A stretch of DNA of 64,000 nucleotides from assembly GCF_002101335.1 (NCBI RefSeq), contig NZ_CP020773.1, positions 186,001 through 250,000 on the forward strand, in the 5' to 3' direction. Below, piece after piece: positions 19,664-29,915 of the stretch (positions are counted from its first letter, which is position 1; the number at the start of each line of letters is the position of its first letter). The translations under genes were made by a program, and so were the position numbers. The notes below the pieces were generated by a model. The model searched no databases. It had not been told where the DNA came from and saw nothing but the letters and a program-made list of their open reading frames with translations. This DNA is from Staphylococcus lutrae. Its GTDB lineage: Bacteria > Bacillota > Bacilli > Staphylococcales > Staphylococcaceae.

Positions 19664-20131
19664 TTATTTTTTTACGTCCTCAGTCACATTGTTTGTTTTG
19701 TACGCTGCACTACCGCGACGTTTTTGTCTGTTTTGCCACTTGTCAGCAATTTCCATTGCAACGTTTGACCATTGAACAACTTGAGAGATTTTATCTTCAT
19801 TTTGCGAAATGTTATGTGTGATTGAGTGTGTCACTCGATCAACAGAACCATTTAACGTTTGTACTGAATCGCCAATGCCTTTTACCGCATCAACAACTGA
19901 ATTCAAACGATTAATTTTGTCTTGTACATCTTCAGTTAATCGATTTGCTTTGTGTAGCAAGTCAGTTGATTCACGCGTAATTCCTTGAATCTGTCCTTCT
20001 ACACCATCCAGTGTTTTGGCTACATGATCCAAGTTCTTTTTAACTGAAACCAATACAACAACAATTCCAATACATAAAATAAGAAAAGCAATTGCTGCGA
20101 TGATCCCCGCGATTGGTAAAATCCATTCCAT
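19664..20131 (-). CDS. DUF948 membrane protein
   Basis: A 155-residue protein with an N-terminal membrane segment (about 3-28) followed by a long heptad-rich helical stretch (NRLTEDVQDKINRLNSVVDA and similar) and a short basic tail. This is the DUF948 family, small anchored coiled-coil proteins common in Bacillus and Staphylococcus and often next to murC. Function is unknown. It follows murC by 79 bases on the same strand and probably shares its transcript. Confidence 0.8.
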   Translation of the reverse strand: MEWILPIAGIIAAIAFLILCIGIVVVLVSVKKNLDHVAKTLDGVEGQIQGITRESTDLLHKANRLTEDVQDKINRLNSVVDAVKGIGDSVQTLNGSVDRVTHSITHNISQNEDKISQVVQWSNVAMEIADKWQNRQKRRGSAAYKTNNVTEDVKK

Positions 20132-20210
20132 TCCTAAACGCCTCCTAATTGACTTTTAAATAATATGCTATTTATTTTAATTAAATACCCAACCTGTTAG
20201 AACTCAAACA

Positions 20211-21524
20211 TTAGAAAAGTGCTTTTGCACCGATGTCTGCCATATAGGCTTTAAGGATTTTTTGGATATCTCCAGCACCCATAAATAGCAAGACAGCATC
20301 ATCATGTTTTTGCAATTGAGCGACCGTTGTTTCATCAATCAAATGCGCACCATCAATGAGTGATAGTAAATCCTTAACAGTAAGTTCACCTTGATTTTCA
20401 CGAATTGAACCAAATATGTCACAAAGATACGTTTGATCAGCAAGGTTTAACACCGTTGCAAATTCTTGTAAAAATGCTTTCGTTCTTGAAAAAGTATGCG
20501 GTTGAAAAATCGCGACAACTTCTTTATTCGGATATTTTTTTCTAGCTGTTTCAATTGTAGCACTAATTTCCCTTGGATGGTGTGCATAATCGTCAACTAA
20601 TACTTGATTTTGCACAAATTCTTCATTAAATCGACGTTTCACCCCACCGAAAGTGATTAATGCTTCTTTAATATTTTCAACATCCAATTTTTCTAAATAG
20701 CTCACAGTTAAAACTGCTAATGCATTTAAAATATTGTGATCTCCATATTGGGGAGAAATAAAATGTTGATAAAATTCACCATTAATATAAACATCAAATG
20801 CTGTACCTTTATCGGTCACTTCAACATTTTGAGCATAGACGTCCATCGAATCGTCAAATCCATAGTAATACACTGGAATATCCACGTCAATATTTCTTAC
20901 ATACGGATCATCACCCCAAGCAATAATCGCTTTTTTTACGTTTCTGGCCATACCTTGAAACGCATTAATGACATCATCAATATCTTTAAAATAGTCAGGA
21001 TGGTCAAAATCAATATTCGTAATGATGGCATAGTCTGGTGCATAACTTAAAAAGTGCCGACGATATTCACAAGCTTCGAATGCAAAATACTCACTTTGTG
21101 GTAGCCCCATCCCTGTTCCATCACCAATTAAAAATGATGTTTTTTTATCCCCATTCATAACATGTGAAAGTAAACCCGTAGTTGATGTTTTGCCGTGTGC
21201 ACCAGTGACTGCAACGGATGTATAGGCATTGATGACTTCACTTAAAAAGTCATGGTAACGCAGCACTTTCAAACCGAGTTCTTTCGCACGCGCAATTTCT
21301 TCATGCGTATCATTAAAGGCATTCCCTTGAATAATCGTGAGTCCCTCTGTAATATTACTCGCACTAAATGGCAAAATCGTTATCCCTTTATTTTTTAACG
21401 CGATTTCAGTAAAAACATATTGCTCAATATCTGAACCTTGTACTTCATAACCTAAATCATAAATAATTTGTGCTAATGAGCTCATGCCAGCACCTTTAAT
21501 ACCAACAAAATGGTATCGTGTCAT
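20211..21524 (-). CDS. murC: UDP-N-acetylmuramate--L-alanine ligase
   Basis: A 437-residue Mur ligase that adds L-Ala to UDP-MurNAc in the cytosol. The N-terminal nucleotide loop is [13 protein letters not shown], the ATP loop is [12 protein letters not shown] near residue 110, and [17 protein letters not shown] and FQPHTFSRT mark the central and C-terminal domains. The ribosome site is AAAGGAG. It lies between sftA and the DUF948 gene on the same strand; the sftA-murC order is shared with B. subtilis. Confidence 0.96.
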   Translation of the reverse strand: MTRYHFVGIKGAGMSSLAQIIYDLGYEVQGSDIEQYVFTEIALKNKGITILPFSASNITEGLTIIQGNAFNDTHEEIARAKELGLKVLRYHDFLSEVINAYTSVAVTGAHGKTSTTGLLSHVMNGDKKTSFLIGDGTGMGLPQSEYFAFEACEYRRHFLSYAPDYAIITNIDFDHPDYFKDIDDVINAFQGMARNVKKAIIAWGDDPYVRNIDVDIPVYYYGFDDSMDVYAQNVEVTDKGTAFDVYINGEFYQHFISPQYGDHNILNALAVLTVSYLEKLDVENIKEALITFGGVKRRFNEEFVQNQVLVDDYAHHPREISATIETARKKYPNKEVVAIFQPHTFSRTKAFLQEFATVLNLADQTYLCDIFGSIRENQGELTVKDLLSLIDGAHLIDETTVAQLQKHDDAVLLFMGAGDIQKILKAYMADIGAKALF

Positions 21525-21550
21525 GTTTCATCGCTCCTTTCTCTATTTCC

Positions 21551-24500
21551 CTAAAGCTCATCTAAATCCGACTCACTGAGAAAGACATCTCTCGGTTTAG
21601 AACCATTGGCACCTGAAATAAACCCTAACTGTTCGAGCTGATCAATGATTCGTGCAGCACGATTATAGCCGATTTGAAAATGACGCTGAATCAATGATGT
21701 TGATATACTTTGCTCCCTCACCATAAAGGCACAAACATCATCAAACAGTTCATCTTTCGCTGGTGTCTCCGTTTTTTCCAATAATTCTTTTTCTTGGAAT
21801 AAATATTCTGGTTCACGTTGAGATCGAATGAAGTCAACAACTTGATCAATCTCTTCATCCGATACAAACGTCCCTTGTACTCTAATCGGTTTATTCATCC
21901 CACTGCCTAAATAAAGCATGTCACCATATCCAAGAAGACGTTCCGCACCGCCACTATCTAATATCGTTCTAGAGTCCACACTAGATGATACCATAAATGC
22001 AATGCGTGTTGGGATATTTGCTTTAATTAAACCTGTAATGACATTCACCGATGGACGTTGCGTCGCTACGAGCATGTGTATCCCACAAGCACGTGCCTTT
22101 TGAGCTAAACGTGCAATGGACTGTTCAACATCTTGAGGTGCCATCATCATCAAATCTGCGAGCTCATCAATAACAATAACGATTTTAGGAATGCGTTGAT
22201 CATAGCTGACTTTGTTATTAAATGCTGAAATATTTCGAACATGGTGATGCGCAAACAATTTGAATCGTCGCTCCATTTCATCCACAGCCCATTTTAAACT
22301 TTGCGTTGCGGCCTTGACATCCGTGATAACAGGGGCAACAAGATGTGGCAAACCATTATAAGGCGCAAGTTCCACCATTTTCGGGTCGATTAATAATAGT
22401 CTTAACTCTTCCGGATGATTACGGTATAACAATGACAGTAAAATACTGTTAATTGAGACAGATTTACCAGAACCTGTCGCCCCAGCGATGAGTGCATGAG
22501 GTGTTTTAGCAATATCCATCAACAAAGGCTCATTATTAATACGGTTACCCATCGCCACCGTCAGTTTTGACTCAGCTTGTTTAAACGCAACAGAATCAAT
22601 GATGGAGCGAATGTTCACTTTTGTCGTTGTTGGATTCGGCACTTCAATACCGACTAAACTCGTTCCAGGTATAGGCGCTTCGATACGAATATCTTTAGCT
22701 GCTAATGCCATTTTGATATCATCTTGTAATGCAGTAATTCGAGAAACTTTCACGCCTCGTTCCACCGATAATTCAAACCGCGTTACACTCGGTCCTTCAA
22801 CAACGTTCACCACTTCAGCTGGAACGTTAAAATAATAAAACGCTTTATTCAATTCATCTTTTTTACTCGCAATCCAAGCCTCATCTTGTTCACGTTGTTC
22901 CGGTGCATCTAACAAATCAATACTCGGCAGTTTGATGTTCGGTCCGCGACGAATCATCGTCGTTTCTTTATTCGTTGATAACGGCTCGCTCTTGGTCGCT
23001 ACCCCAGTAATAGGTTGACCTTGTTGTGCCGTATGCTCAGCTAAATTTTGAACTGTATCGAAATGTTTCGGTGCTTCTCTCTCTTTCATTTGATTCGCAC
23101 TGTTACGCTGCTGTTGGCGTGCCATCATTCTTTTTTTATCTGAAGGTGTCATCACCACATTGAAAGGCTTACTCCCTTTACGAATAGGTATCTGTTGACG
23201 TTGTTGTGGCGTTTGTTGGATGTTTGAGCCTTCATTTCTCTTTGTATGAGTCGATTGCTGTGTTGATAGCGTTGACTGCTTATCTGTTGATTTCTTATCT
23301 AATACTGGTTTTAATTCTGGCTCCAACTGTGGTACATTTTCAGATGTTTGGCGTGTGGTTGGCTCAGAGGTATCTCGAGCATCAACAACTACCTCTGAAT
23401 CGTTTGCTTCTTCATCTTTACCCTCTTGATTTGCCCGCATGTCGTTCGTTATTTCCACACGTTGAGCTTGATTCACTTCCTCATCATCTTGTAAACGCTC
23501 AGATTCAACAGAAGGGGCCATATCAACAGCCGTGTCATTGTCGTTCAATGATTCAACTTGATCCTCACGCATCTCTGAATTGTAATCATGTTCAGTATAT
23601 TCAACGTCGTCTGTATCAGCTGGGTGGTCCGTGTGAAGCACTACAGGTTGTGTAACTTCCTCATCCGTTGACTGCGCTGTACGATTTTGCGCATCATCGT
23701 CGTTCGCCATCTCCACCTGTGTTAAATCTATTTCTTCGTATTCAAAGTTTGGCTCTGTTTCTTGTGTATCGCTTTGTGACACTACTGGTGTTTCTGAGTC
23801 ATGTGTCGTCGGCTCGTCTTCTATCGTATCGTTTGTGTCTTTCGCGTACGTCTCTCCCAACAGTTGACGCGCCTGAGCTGAATACATATCGTCAATTGCT
23901 TTTTGAATATCTGGTTGCTGTTGATACGCTTGTGATTCTCTTTTCTTTTTCAACGCTTCCTTGAAATTTTTCTTTTTCATTAATTTCTTTTCACGCTCAC
24001 GACGTATTTCTTCAACAATTTGTGAGGCATAAAAGTTTTCAAGATTAATGGTATTACGACGACGTGTCGGATTTTTCGATTTACCACTTACTCGCTTCTC
24101 ATCTTTTGGCACAGCATCCATTTGTGATTCACTTGAACGGACGTCACTTTCATTTGACACTGAATGTGCTGTTGTTTTGCGGGCGCCTTGAGTCGAATTA
24201 AAGCGGTTTGAATCGAGCTGCTTCGGTGGTTGCGTCCCAAATATAGCAGAAGGCACTTCACTCGCTTTAAATGGTTTTTGATGATAATTCGGTTGTGACG
24301 CCGTCTCCCATTGCCGCTTGCCTTGTGTGTGGCGTTTTGACGTTGAAGTCCCCTCATGACTTATGTATGACTGACTTTCAGAACGTTCTCCACTTTGATT
24401 CGCATGATAATGTGCTTGTTGTACACCTCGATGTCTTCTTTGTTGGCGCTCCACAACATGAGTAGCACGTATATCTTGCATCTTATTATGCGTTCTGCCC

Positions 24501-24721
24501 ATATGCGAAGCGTTGACTTGATGATCCTCAGTCGTCACTTCATCATGCATATCAATGGGAAAACGGAATTTCCCACGAGGTCGTTGATAAACATCCGGAC
24601 TTTGTTGAACAAAACCCGTATCGTCCATTGTATGATCATGTCGTTTCTTTTTTCTACGTTTTGAACGTTGTGACGATTGATCTTTATCATCTTCGCCAAA
24701 TAACTGATCAAACCAGTTCAT
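21551..24721 (-). CDS. sftA: FtsK/SpoIIIE-type DNA translocase, SftA-like
   Basis: A 1056-residue translocase. The first 600 or so residues are low complexity, rich in Gln, Glu, Asp, Thr and Ser, with no membrane helices. This distinguishes it from membrane-anchored SpoIIIE/FtsK and matches soluble SftA. The alpha-beta motor has Walker A GATGSGKS near 745 and Walker B IVIVIDELADLM near 847. The C-terminal gamma winged helix (QRHFQIGYNRAARIIDQLE) would read polar DNA motifs. It moves DNA away from the closing septum. The start is ATG 24721 (MNWFDQLFGE), since the upstream GTG is too close to AAGGAAGG. Confidence 0.92.
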   Translation of the reverse strand: MNWFDQLFGEDDKDQSSQRSKRRKKKRHDHTMDDTGFVQQSPDVYQRPRGKFRFPIDMHDEVTTEDHQVNASHMGRTHNKMQDIRATHVVERQQRRHRGVQQAHYHANQSGERSESQSYISHEGTSTSKRHTQGKRQWETASQPNYHQKPFKASEVPSAIFGTQPPKQLDSNRFNSTQGARKTTAHSVSNESDVRSSESQMDAVPKDEKRVSGKSKNPTRRRNTINLENFYASQIVEEIRREREKKLMKKKNFKEALKKKRESQAYQQQPDIQKAIDDMYSAQARQLLGETYAKDTNDTIEDEPTTHDSETPVVSQSDTQETEPNFEYEEIDLTQVEMANDDDAQNRTAQSTDEEVTQPVVLHTDHPADTDDVEYTEHDYNSEMREDQVESLNDNDTAVDMAPSVESERLQDDEEVNQAQRVEITNDMRANQEGKDEEANDSEVVVDARDTSEPTTRQTSENVPQLEPELKPVLDKKSTDKQSTLSTQQSTHTKRNEGSNIQQTPQQRQQIPIRKGSKPFNVVMTPSDKKRMMARQQQRNSANQMKEREAPKHFDTVQNLAEHTAQQGQPITGVATKSEPLSTNKETTMIRRGPNIKLPSIDLLDAPEQREQDEAWIASKKDELNKAFYYFNVPAEVVNVVEGPSVTRFELSVERGVKVSRITALQDDIKMALAAKDIRIEAPIPGTSLVGIEVPNPTTTKVNIRSIIDSVAFKQAESKLTVAMGNRINNEPLLMDIAKTPHALIAGATGSGKSVSINSILLSLLYRNHPEELRLLLIDPKMVELAPYNGLPHLVAPVITDVKAATQSLKWAVDEMERRFKLFAHHHVRNISAFNNKVSYDQRIPKIVIVIDELADLMMMAPQDVEQSIARLAQKARACGIHMLVATQRPSVNVITGLIKANIPTRIAFMVSSSVDSRTILDSGGAERLLGYGDMLYLGSGMNKPIRVQGTFVSDEEIDQVVDFIRSQREPEYLFQEKELLEKTETPAKDELFDDVCAFMVREQSISTSLIQRHFQIGYNRAARIIDQLEQLGFISGANGSKPRDVFLSESDLDEL

Positions 24722-24739
24722 TTCTTTCACAACCTTCCT

Positions 24740-25339
24740 TTATTCGTCAAAAAATGGTTGACCGACTTGATAATCCTCATCCAATACCATGATGCCTTTC
24801 TCTTGAGGGGCATTTGGTAAATTCAACTCCTTCATAGAACAAACCATACCACTTGAAGCCACACCTCTTAGTTCTGCATCCTTTATTATCATACCACTCG
24901 GCATGACAGCACCCACTTTTGCCACCACAACCTTTTGCCCTTGGTCGATGTTCGGTGCACCACAAACAATCTGTAATATTTCTGAACCTACATCCACTTG
25001 AACAATACTGAGTTTGTCTGCATTTGGATGTTTCACTTTTGATTGTACGTATCCAACTACAAATTTTGGTGATAAATCCGCTTCAATTTGGAAATCTACA
25101 CCTGCTTGATGAATCATCTGTTGAATACTTGATAATAAAGGTTCCGTTAACTTTATATGACCGTTCCCTTCAATATTAAAATAATCAGTGACGTTAAATA
25201 AGTTAAAGCCAATGATTTGACCTTGGCTTTTGATCACAACAACATCCCCATAACGTTCATAATCAAATGGGGCTTCTGCTTGTTTAAGTTGTAAAAATGC
25301 AACATTACCGACACCTGTTGGATTAAAAAATAAATTCAT
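24740..25339 (-). CDS. ytpR: YtpR family tRNA-binding-domain protein
   Basis: A 199-residue protein whose C-terminal half is the EMAP/Arc1p-type tRNA-binding fold, with VGYVQSKVKHPNADKLSIVQ, VCGAPNIDQGQKVVVAKVGA and SSGMVCSMKELNL, as in the N-terminal domain of PheRS beta. The N-terminal half is a family-specific DUF4479-type domain. Its role is unproven. The start at 25339 (MNLFFNPTGVG) sits eight bases from AGAGGAG; the ATG at 25345, in a TAATG overlap with ytpQ, is too close to that site. Co-transcribed with ytpQ and sftA. Confidence 0.87.
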   Translation of the reverse strand: MNLFFNPTGVGNVAFLQLKQAEAPFDYERYGDVVVIKSQGQIIGFNLFNVTDYFNIEGNGHIKLTEPLLSSIQQMIHQAGVDFQIEADLSPKFVVGYVQSKVKHPNADKLSIVQVDVGSEILQIVCGAPNIDQGQKVVVAKVGAVMPSGMIIKDAELRGVASSGMVCSMKELNLPNAPQEKGIMVLDEDYQVGQPFFDE

Positions 25340-25344
25340 TTTCA

Positions 25345-26211
25345 TTACTCCTCTTTCTCTTCGTTTATATCTTTAGTTGCCCTTAAATGATGGACCACAT
25401 TCGGGTTTGATGGTGATTTCGCTTTATTATTTTTCCCTAAAATAAAAATAGGTTCAAAATGACCGTCTTCATACGCAAAAGACAATGATGTAATCGGAAC
25501 AAGCCCTTGTGCAAAAAATGACATTGTCATATGTGCCATTACATCATATCCCGTTTTATTTCGAATATCAGCGATCAGCAATACATCTTGGTGAGGAACT
25601 GCGACAAGCATTTCACCTTTACAGCGTGCTTCAAATTCACTGAGCAGCTTTGCGTTCATAATTCGACTGGCATCATAGCCATCATTTTTATTGATAAAAT
25701 AAAAAATATTTCCTTTAACCTCATCAACTGTATATGAATTATCAAGTTTTCTAATATTAAACATCGCCATTTCTTTCATTTGCTGTTGTGTCAGTTTGAG
25801 CGATGCCATTAACGATGTGTCTATTAAACGATAAGACTTTCCTAAATCAAGTGCATAGTATACACGCGTTTCAGCAGTATGTGGTTCTGTAACCAATTCA
25901 AATCCCTCAGCCGATTTTTGATTAAAACTCGTTGCACGAATCACAGGCATAATCCGGATTTCATCCAAACTTTCATAAGCTTCGTCTTTCATTTGGTGAA
26001 TGGTTTCTCTTACATAATAGATGATTTCGTCGACTCTACTTTCCTGTCCTTCGTTGTATTTGGCAACAACAGGCGCTAGTTTAATCGTCATGCCTTTATG
26101 ATTGTCCTGCCGATAAATTCTCAAAGATTCCTCATCTCGATTAAATTGGTAACCCACATCTAAGTCTGTTAATCGTGATTTAATTAAGTCTCTCATTTCG
26201 AAGACATTCAT
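25345..26211 (-). CDS. ytpQ: DUF1444 protein YtpQ
   Basis: A 288-residue soluble protein matching the DUF1444/YtpQ family: N-terminal [14 protein letters not shown], a central Asp/Glu-rich part, and [20 protein letters not shown] near the C-terminus. No catalytic motif is recognised. It is the usual neighbour of ytpR and ytpP in Bacillus and Staphylococcus. AGGAGTGAGAAT precedes the ATG, and its stop overlaps the first possible ytpR start. Confidence 0.82.
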   Translation of the reverse strand: MNVFEMRDLIKSRLTDLDVGYQFNRDEESLRIYRQDNHKGMTIKLAPVVAKYNEGQESRVDEIIYYVRETIHQMKDEAYESLDEIRIMPVIRATSFNQKSAEGFELVTEPHTAETRVYYALDLGKSYRLIDTSLMASLKLTQQQMKEMAMFNIRKLDNSYTVDEVKGNIFYFINKNDGYDASRIMNAKLLSEFEARCKGEMLVAVPHQDVLLIADIRNKTGYDVMAHMTMSFFAQGLVPITSLSFAYEDGHFEPIFILGKNNKAKSPSNPNVVHHLRATKDINEEKEE

Positions 26212-26255
26212 ATTCTCACTCCTAATTTCATACCTTCCATTAGTTTACAATAAAT

Positions 26256-26296
26256 ATACCCCTAGGACTAGAGAAAATCACATCCCAAGGGGTAAA
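26256..26296 (-). terminator. Probable terminator after ytpP
   Basis: ATATACCCCTAGG pairs imperfectly with CCAAGGGGTAAATAT, about 6 bases past the thioredoxin-like stop. On the minus strand TATATTTATTG follows, so the T-run is broken. Confidence 0.55.
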
Positions 26297-26301
26297 TATC
26301 A

Positions 26302-26610
26302 TTAAAATTGACTCAAAAATTGATCGATTTGTTCAATTGTTTTTCTTTCTTTCCCGATATAAGCGCCGACTTGCTCACCATTTTGAAAAACAAGGAAGCT
26401 CGGAATGCCCATAATATCATGTTCAATGGCTAAATCAAGAAATGCATCACGATCCACTTTAACAAAATTAAATTTTGAGTATTTTGCTTCCAACTCTGGC
26501 AAACCTGGTTCAATCACCCGACAATCCACACACCAGTTCGCACTAAATAAGAACACGGTTTGTTGCTGAGTCAATGTATTAAATTGTTGCTCACTTTCTA
26601 ACTGAATCAT
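26302..26610 (-). CDS. ytpP: Thioredoxin-like protein YtpP
   Basis: A 102-residue thioredoxin-fold protein with the redox centre WCVDC (Cys27 and Cys30) and the cis-proline motif IMGIPSFLVF. The centre is CVDC rather than the CGPC of thioredoxin, so its redox potential or partner probably differs. It starts with GGAGGCGTAAAG upstream, 11 bases after the M42 peptidase gene on the same strand, and is likely translated from the same message. Confidence 0.87.
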   Translation of the reverse strand: MIQLESEQQFNTLTQQQTVFLFSANWCVDCRVIEPGLPELEAKYSKFNFVKVDRDAFLDLAIEHDIMGIPSFLVFQNGEQVGAYIGKERKTIEQIDQFLSQF

Positions 26611-26621
26611 CTTTACGCCTC

Positions 26622-27688
26622 CTATTGATACTGTAGCTTTTCAATCATTTGTTCATCTAATTCATGAATGGCAGTAGATAACCAATCTTTTGCAGCTTCA
26701 TAATCACGAATATCAAAGACTGCATTTGTACTGTGGATATAGCGTGCGCATACACCAATAACAGCAGTCGGAACACCAATATTGGACTTATGAATCATGC
26801 CCCCATCTGTTCCACCTGGTGAAATATAATGTTGATATTTAATGTGATGACGCTCTGCAATATCTTTTAAATAGGATTTAAAGGTCGGTTTCAACAACAT
26901 CGTCCCATCTTTAATGCGAAGCAACGCGCCCTCACCTAACACACCCGAAAGGCCTTGTCGTCCCTTCATATCATTTGCAGGTGAACAATCAACGACAAAC
27001 GCAACATCAGGATCAATTAAACGCGATGCCGCTTCCGCACCTCGTAATCCTACTTCTTCTTGAACATTTGCACCGACATATAAATCAAAATCCAGGGTTT
27101 CGTTTTGCAATTGCTCCAACAATTCAAGTGCAATGACACAACCGTAACGATTATCCCACGCCTTTGAGGCATAACGAAATTCAGATAGCTGCAATAATTC
27201 CGTATCAGGGACGATTGGATCACCAATTTGAATCCCCCGTTGCATCACAGCATCACGATCTACTTCACCAATATCTAATAATAAATCTTCAATTCGTGGC
27301 GCTTGCTCCTGCCCCGTACGAAAATGTTTGGGGATGTTAGCAACGACACCGATAACTTCTTCACCTTGTTGCGTTAAAATTTTTAAACGGTGTCCTTGCC
27401 AAATATCATTTGCTACACCCCCAAAGCGGTAAATTTAATAAAGCCTTGTGGGGTCACTTCAGTAATCATAAATCCAATTTCATCCATATGTGCAGCTACC
27501 ATAACACGTTTAGCATTCGGTTTTCCGCTTCTTTTCACACCATAGATGCCACCCATACGATCAAAAACGAATTCATCAACGTATGGGGTCATCATTTTTT
27601 TCATATATGCTCGAACATCGTATTCGAAATTAGGAGCCCCGTGTAATTCTGTTAATGTTTTTATTTTATCTATTGTTTGGGATGTCAT
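26622..27688 (-). pseudogene. M42-family aminopeptidase (YtoP-like), interrupted by one frameshift
   Basis: Two minus-strand frames together give one M42 metallopeptidase. The first runs from ATG 27688 (MTSQTIDKIKTLTELHGAPN) to VAAHMDEIGFMIT and ends at a TAG at 27415-27413, straight after FTALG. The second continues to 26622 with metal-site segments WDNRYGC, QEEVGLRG and VVDCSP. The break lies at CCCCC (27418-27422; five G in the coding strand); a sixth G restores FTALGGVANDIWQGHR and the correct frame. It is either a real slippage mutation or an assembly error. GAAGGAG precedes the start. Confidence 0.85.
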
Positions 27689-27783
27689 GTCACACACTCC
27701 TTCAAAAATTTAATCTCTTTACTTAGTATATCATCTTTATTGTGGTAAACTATTATTAAGTCTTCAATAAGGAGATGTGGAAA

Positions 27784-28101
27784 ATGAGATTGAAAAAAAA
27801 CTGGCCTTTATTGATACCGATTTTAATTGGTGCCGTTTTAACAACAAGTTATTTTTATGTGCTGTATAAGAACAAACAAAAATATATTGCAGCGGATAAA
27901 GTCATCGAGAATGTTAAAGGCTATTTCAAACATGTGACAGGATCATATATTTTGTATGAGCCGACCACATACCGTAAATTTGGTATTGAGTATGAAGTGT
28001 ATAAAGGTGGCATTAGTGCTGAGCGACAAGGAAAAACATTTAATTATGAATTTATTGCAGATGCCTATAACGGTCAAATCATTGATATTATAGAAATATA
28101 A
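27784..28101 (+). CDS. Small membrane-anchored protein with PepSY-like tail
   Basis: A 105-residue protein with one N-terminal membrane segment (about 6-27) and an extracytoplasmic domain. Its end, FEFIADAYNGQIIDIIEI-like in pattern, resembles the terminal strand of PepSY domains (conserved D-x-x-x-G-x-I-x-D/x). ATG 27784 is preferred because GGAG at 27771-27774 directly abuts the earlier ATG at 27775. It is divergent from the M42 gene and monocistronic. Function unknown; the PepSY reading is tentative. Confidence 0.72.
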   Translation: MRLKKNWPLLIPILIGAVLTTSYFYVLYKNKQKYIAADKVIENVKGYFKHVTGSYILYEPTTYRKFGIEYEVYKGGISAERQGKTFNYEFIADAYNGQIIDIIEI

Positions 28102-28112
28102 CGTTGCTCATC

Positions 28113-28152
28113 AAAGGGACGAAGCTGAAAGCGCATTCAGCTTCGTCCCTTT
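28113..28152. terminator. Bidirectional terminator
   Basis: AAAGGGACGAAGCTGAA at 28113-28129 pairs perfectly over 17 bases with TTCAGCTTCGTCCCTTT at 28136-28152. It lies between the converging PepSY-like and metallo-beta-lactamase-fold genes. Confidence 0.88.
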
Positions 28153-28166
28153 CAGTTAGATTTGTG

Positions 28167-28997
28167 TCATTCAGGAGAACGTGGCACTTGTTGTTCTATC
28201 GTTTTTAAATCGGGACTTAACTTTACCGCTAAATTTTGAACATCATGATAAAATAAAAACCAGTATTGTTGCGCTGCATAATAGCGTAGGCGTCTCTCTT
28301 TTTCTCGAATAGACTGCATTGGATAATCATCGTATGCCGAAACCCACAATGGATTACGATGTGCCGCGGTAATCAAAATATCTGCCATATGTACGGCTTT
28401 TTCATTTTGACTTTCTAATTCAATGATGACATGACCAAAACTATGCCCACCGGTATGTTTCATCTTAATTCCAGGATAGGGTTCAATCTCATCCTCAAAT
28501 AAAATCAACTTTTCTTCATAAGAACCTCTATTGGTTGGCCAGTACGTCGCTCGACTCCGTAAATTCGGTGCAACAAATTCATGCCACTCATCTTGTTGAA
28601 TATAGTGCCAAGCATTAGGAAATTGTGCTTCTCCGTTCTGATCCACTAAACCCGTCGCATGGTCAAAGTGCATATGTGTCATTAATACCAAATCAATATC
28701 TTCTCGTGTCAAATTAAACTGTGCTAATGCGTCATCAATATTGGACTCATTATATACACCGTAATTATTTAATTGCTTATCAGTTAATCTTCCATTTCCA
28801 ATCCCTGTATCAATAAGAATATGGCAATCTTTTGATCGAACAAGTAGAGGATGGGTCACTAATGGAACCTGATTATTCGCATTCACCGGGTACTGTCGTT
28901 GCCATAATGGCTTAGGGACCACGCCAAATATAGCACCACCATCCATTTGCACATAGCCTCCATCCAGGGCATCAATTTTAAATTCACCTAATTGCAT
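28167..28997 (-). CDS. Metallo-beta-lactamase-fold hydrolase, YtnP-like lactonase
   Basis: A 276-residue MBL-fold protein with LMTHMHFDHATGLV (HxHxDH zinc motif), KHTGGHSFGHV (third His) and HMADILITA (bridging Asp). This pattern is that of AHL-lactonase-type enzymes. The position beside trmB and ytmP matches B. subtilis ytnP, a quorum-quenching lactonase, so a lactonase role is inferred. Start: ATG 28997 with GAGG eight bases upstream, rather than the nearer GTG or TTG codons. Confidence 0.83.
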   Translation of the reverse strand: MQLGEFKIDALDGGYVQMDGGAIFGVVPKPLWQRQYPVNANNQVPLVTHPLLVRSKDCHILIDTGIGNGRLTDKQLNNYGVYNESNIDDALAQFNLTREDIDLVLMTHMHFDHATGLVDQNGEAQFPNAWHYIQQDEWHEFVAPNLRSRATYWPTNRGSYEEKLILFEDEIEPYPGIKMKHTGGHSFGHVIIELESQNEKAVHMADILITAAHRNPLWVSAYDDYPMQSIREKERRLRYYAAQQYWFLFYHDVQNLAVKLSPDLKTIEQQVPRSPE

Positions 28998-29171
28998 TGC
29001 CAACACCTCTATTCATTTTTATGCTATTCCATTGTTGATGAAATAGAAAGATTAAATCCAATTGTATGACATGTCCCTTATATTATACAAAAAAGCGCCA
29101 ATCTGATGATGTATGAAATGATTGTATCCTATTTAAGGTATCGATTGGTATCGTTGCACGTGTCACATTTG

Positions 29172-29208
29172 CACAAAAAAAGTTAAACAACATCACGTCA
29201 TTTAACTT
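29172..29208 (-). terminator. Terminator of trmB
   Basis: AAGTTAAA at 29180-29187 pairs with TTTAACTT at 29201-29208, with T-runs on both sides, 24 bases past the trmB stop. Confidence 0.78.
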
Positions 29209-29231
29209 CTTTTTTGATTGAAACATCATCG

Positions 29232-29900
29232 TCAATCGGATGATGGATCTGTATTTGTATGCTGTGAATGAAATCTGGCCTCCATACGATAAATTCGAGA
29301 CCCTTTCTCAGCAAATTTATGTTCGTACTCCGTGGGAATATTATCGCCATCGTCTTCCTCATGGAGATTTAGATTAATTTTTGTAAAATACATCCCATAT
29401 TGCGACATACTCTCAAGGCTATAGGCAAACAAACCACGGTTATCTGTTTTAAAATGGATGGCACCCATTGGATCTAAAATTTGTTGATACAGTGCCAAAA
29501 ATGTATGGTACGTTAAACGACGCTTGGCATGTCGTTTTTTAGGCCAAGGATCAGAAAAGTTTAAGTAAATTCGTGCCACTTCTCCATCGCAAAAATAGTC
29601 TGTAAGTGTGACTGCATCATTGCATAACAATTTAATGTTGGTTAAGTTTGACTCTCGTACTTTATCCAACACACGAATCATTACATTTTTATCACGTTCA
29701 ATTGCAACATAATTAATATCTGGATTTTGTAGTGCCAACGTTGTAATGAACTTCCCCATCCCAGAACCGACTTCAATGTGGATAGGTTGCTCATTTCCAA
29801 ACCATGCTTTCACCTGATAGGCATGGGCACCATCTAAATCAACTAAATGGTCATGCTCGGCTAAATAAGACTCCGCCCATGGTTTATTTCGCATTCTCAT
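29232..29900 (-). CDS. trmB: tRNA (guanine-N7)-methyltransferase
   Basis: A 222-residue SAM enzyme that methylates G46 of t[20 protein letters not shown] is the SAM-binding loop, [10 protein letters not shown] the acidic residue after strand 2, and [19 protein letters not shown] the TrmB signature. The C-terminal [19 protein letters not shown] is also typical. It follows ytmP by 15 bases and probably shares its transcript. Confidence 0.95.
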   Translation of the reverse strand: MRMRNKPWAESYLAEHDHLVDLDGAHAYQVKAWFGNEQPIHIEVGSGMGKFITTLALQNPDINYVAIERDKNVMIRVLDKVRESNLTNIKLLCNDAVTLTDYFCDGEVARIYLNFSDPWPKKRHAKRRLTYHTFLALYQQILDPMGAIHFKTDNRGLFAYSLESMSQYGMYFTKINLNLHEEDDGDNIPTEYEHKFAEKGSRIYRMEARFHSQHTNTDPSSD

Positions 29901-29915
29901 AATTGTTTAAACTCC

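Noticed and set aside
23206..23964. Forward ORFs opposite sftA
   Set aside because: They mirror the low-complexity acidic region of sftA, which often leaves long open antisense frames.
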